This document shows, in pieces, positions 5,602 through 6,054 of a stretch of DNA of 6,054 bases. The position numbers and the translations under genes were made by a program. Source of the DNA: CAZYWA01 sp964650975 [NCBI: uncultured bacterium] (GTDB lineage Bacteria > JADJOY01); NCBI GenBank assembly GCA_964650975.1, contig CAZYWA010000491.1:1-6054 (forward strand), given 5' to 3'. How positions within the stretch are numbered: the first letter of the stretch is position 1; each line of letters starts with the position of its first letter. Below the pieces are notes generated by a model. That model searched no databases. It saw nothing but the letters and a program-made list of their open reading frames with translations, and had not been told where the DNA came from.

Positions 5602-5841
5602 ATGAGCAATCCAACGAAGAACGAAGGTGAGGGAAGCCGAACCGGGGCACGGAAGTACGACGAAGGTGCCACGCGCCACGCCGAGAAGGGCGCGTCGGCC
5701 GCCAAGGCTAAGAAAGCCGCGCGCGATCTCGAGGATCCGGAGAAGCGTCGGGAGCTGCAGAAGGCCGAGGAGGTCGGCCGGAAGCGCGCCAAGGAGAAAG
5801 ACCCTCTACTCCGCAAGCCTGGCCGGTCGAAAGGATCGTAA
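5602..5841 (+). CDS. Small, highly charged soluble protein
   Basis: A 79-residue protein rich in Lys, Arg, Glu and Ala, with no signal peptide, no membrane segment and no Cys. The N-terminus MSNPTKNEGEGSRTGARKYDEGATRHAEKG is followed by a helical, probably coiled or disordered stretch AAKAKKAARDLEDPEKRRELQKAEEVGRKRAKEKDP (33-68). I recall similar small conserved hypothetical proteins in proteobacteria with a 'KYDEGATRHA...KA..ARDLEDPEKRRELE.AE..GKARAKEKDP' layout, but no function is established for them. The start is sound: AGGGAG at 5591-5596 lies 5 nt before the ATG, and the composition is uniform from the first residue. A hairpin sits immediately upstream of the ribosome site. A stress-related role is possible for such hydrophilic proteins but is only a guess. 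Confidence 0.8.
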   Translation: MSNPTKNEGEGSRTGARKYDEGATRHAEKGASAAKAKKAARDLEDPEKRRELQKAEEVGRKRAKEKDPLLRKPGRSKGS

Positions 5842-6054
5842 TGCTCGGCCGTCGTTCCTCGCTCGCCTGCCGCGGTTGGGTCCGCTGCTACTGCCGATGT
5901 GGCAGGTCGGCAAGGTCCTCGGCTTTTCCTGCTCTCCGCGACGCTGGGGAGCGTGGACAGTGCGTCGCGTCCTCGATCTCGCGATCGACCGCTTCACCGG
6001 ACTCCCTGGATGCATACTCCTGCTCGCCCCTAGTGTGCTGTCTCAGAAATCCGT

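Noticed and set aside
5897-6054. A possible partial gene running off the right edge (MWQVGKVLGF... frame, open to the end)
   Set aside because: Codon use looks acceptable, but there is no ribosome site, no recognisable motif and only about 52 codons; the ATG at 5841 overlapping the upstream stop gives a Cys/Ser/Arg-rich frame that also looks unreal. Needs sequence beyond 6054.
1-6054. CRISPR array, insertion sequence or toxin-antitoxin pair
   Set aside because: No regularly spaced repeats beyond the two-copy motifs listed, no transposase or terminal inverted repeats, and no recognisable toxin or antitoxin sequence.

Overview
The window is GC-rich bacterial DNA (roughly 60-67% G+C in most genes, dropping to about 50% around 4890-5400). 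It looks like an accessory region of a high-GC, Gram-negative chromosome, probably a proteobacterium. Evidence for this is a Sec signal peptide of proteobacterial style, a DUF6328-type membrane protein, a small charged soil-bacterial type protein, and a decayed prophage or integrative-element segment. The taxonomic call is an inference; no rRNA or tRNA gene is present to settle it.

Layout: (1) 1-1858, the recombination module of an integrated element. A HTH/excisionase-like gene (27-536) overlaps the start of a tyrosine integrase (533-2086) by ATGA. The integrase has its full R-K-H-R-H-Y catalytic set and points at a 23-bp sequence (1836-1858) that reads, on the minus strand, as the 3' end of a tRNA or tmRNA including CCA, i.e. 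an attachment-site core. (2) 1857-3234, a damaged phage terminase large subunit. The core is fused in frame to the terminase exactly at the P-loop lysine, so the terminase lacks its N-terminus and a proper Walker A. A single extra T at 2550-2553 then splits the ATPase and nuclease halves into different frames. No portal, capsid or tail gene follows, so the phage part is a remnant.

(3) 3235-4375, two closely spaced small genes with signal peptides. The first encodes a secreted protein whose mature part is half Ser/Thr. The second appears broken by two one-base shifts. (4) 4376-4885, a four-helix membrane protein of the DUF6328 type. (5) 4886-5376, a lower-GC island carrying a small stand-alone ParB-like domain protein. 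(6) 5377-5601, an intergenic region with two 10-bp direct repeats exactly 30 bp apart, one inside a 12-bp palindrome, and a hairpin just before the ribosome site of the next gene. (7) 5602-5841, a small, highly charged, soluble protein. (8) 5842-6054, no supported gene.

How the genes work together: excisionase and integrase would form a translationally coupled site-specific recombination unit acting at the tRNA/tmRNA-derived core. The terminase is probably non-functional. The genes from 3448 onward all lie on the plus strand, each with its own ribosome site, and show no obvious common pathway. The strongest oddity is the junction between the attachment core and the terminase P-loop. I found no convincing complete new system.
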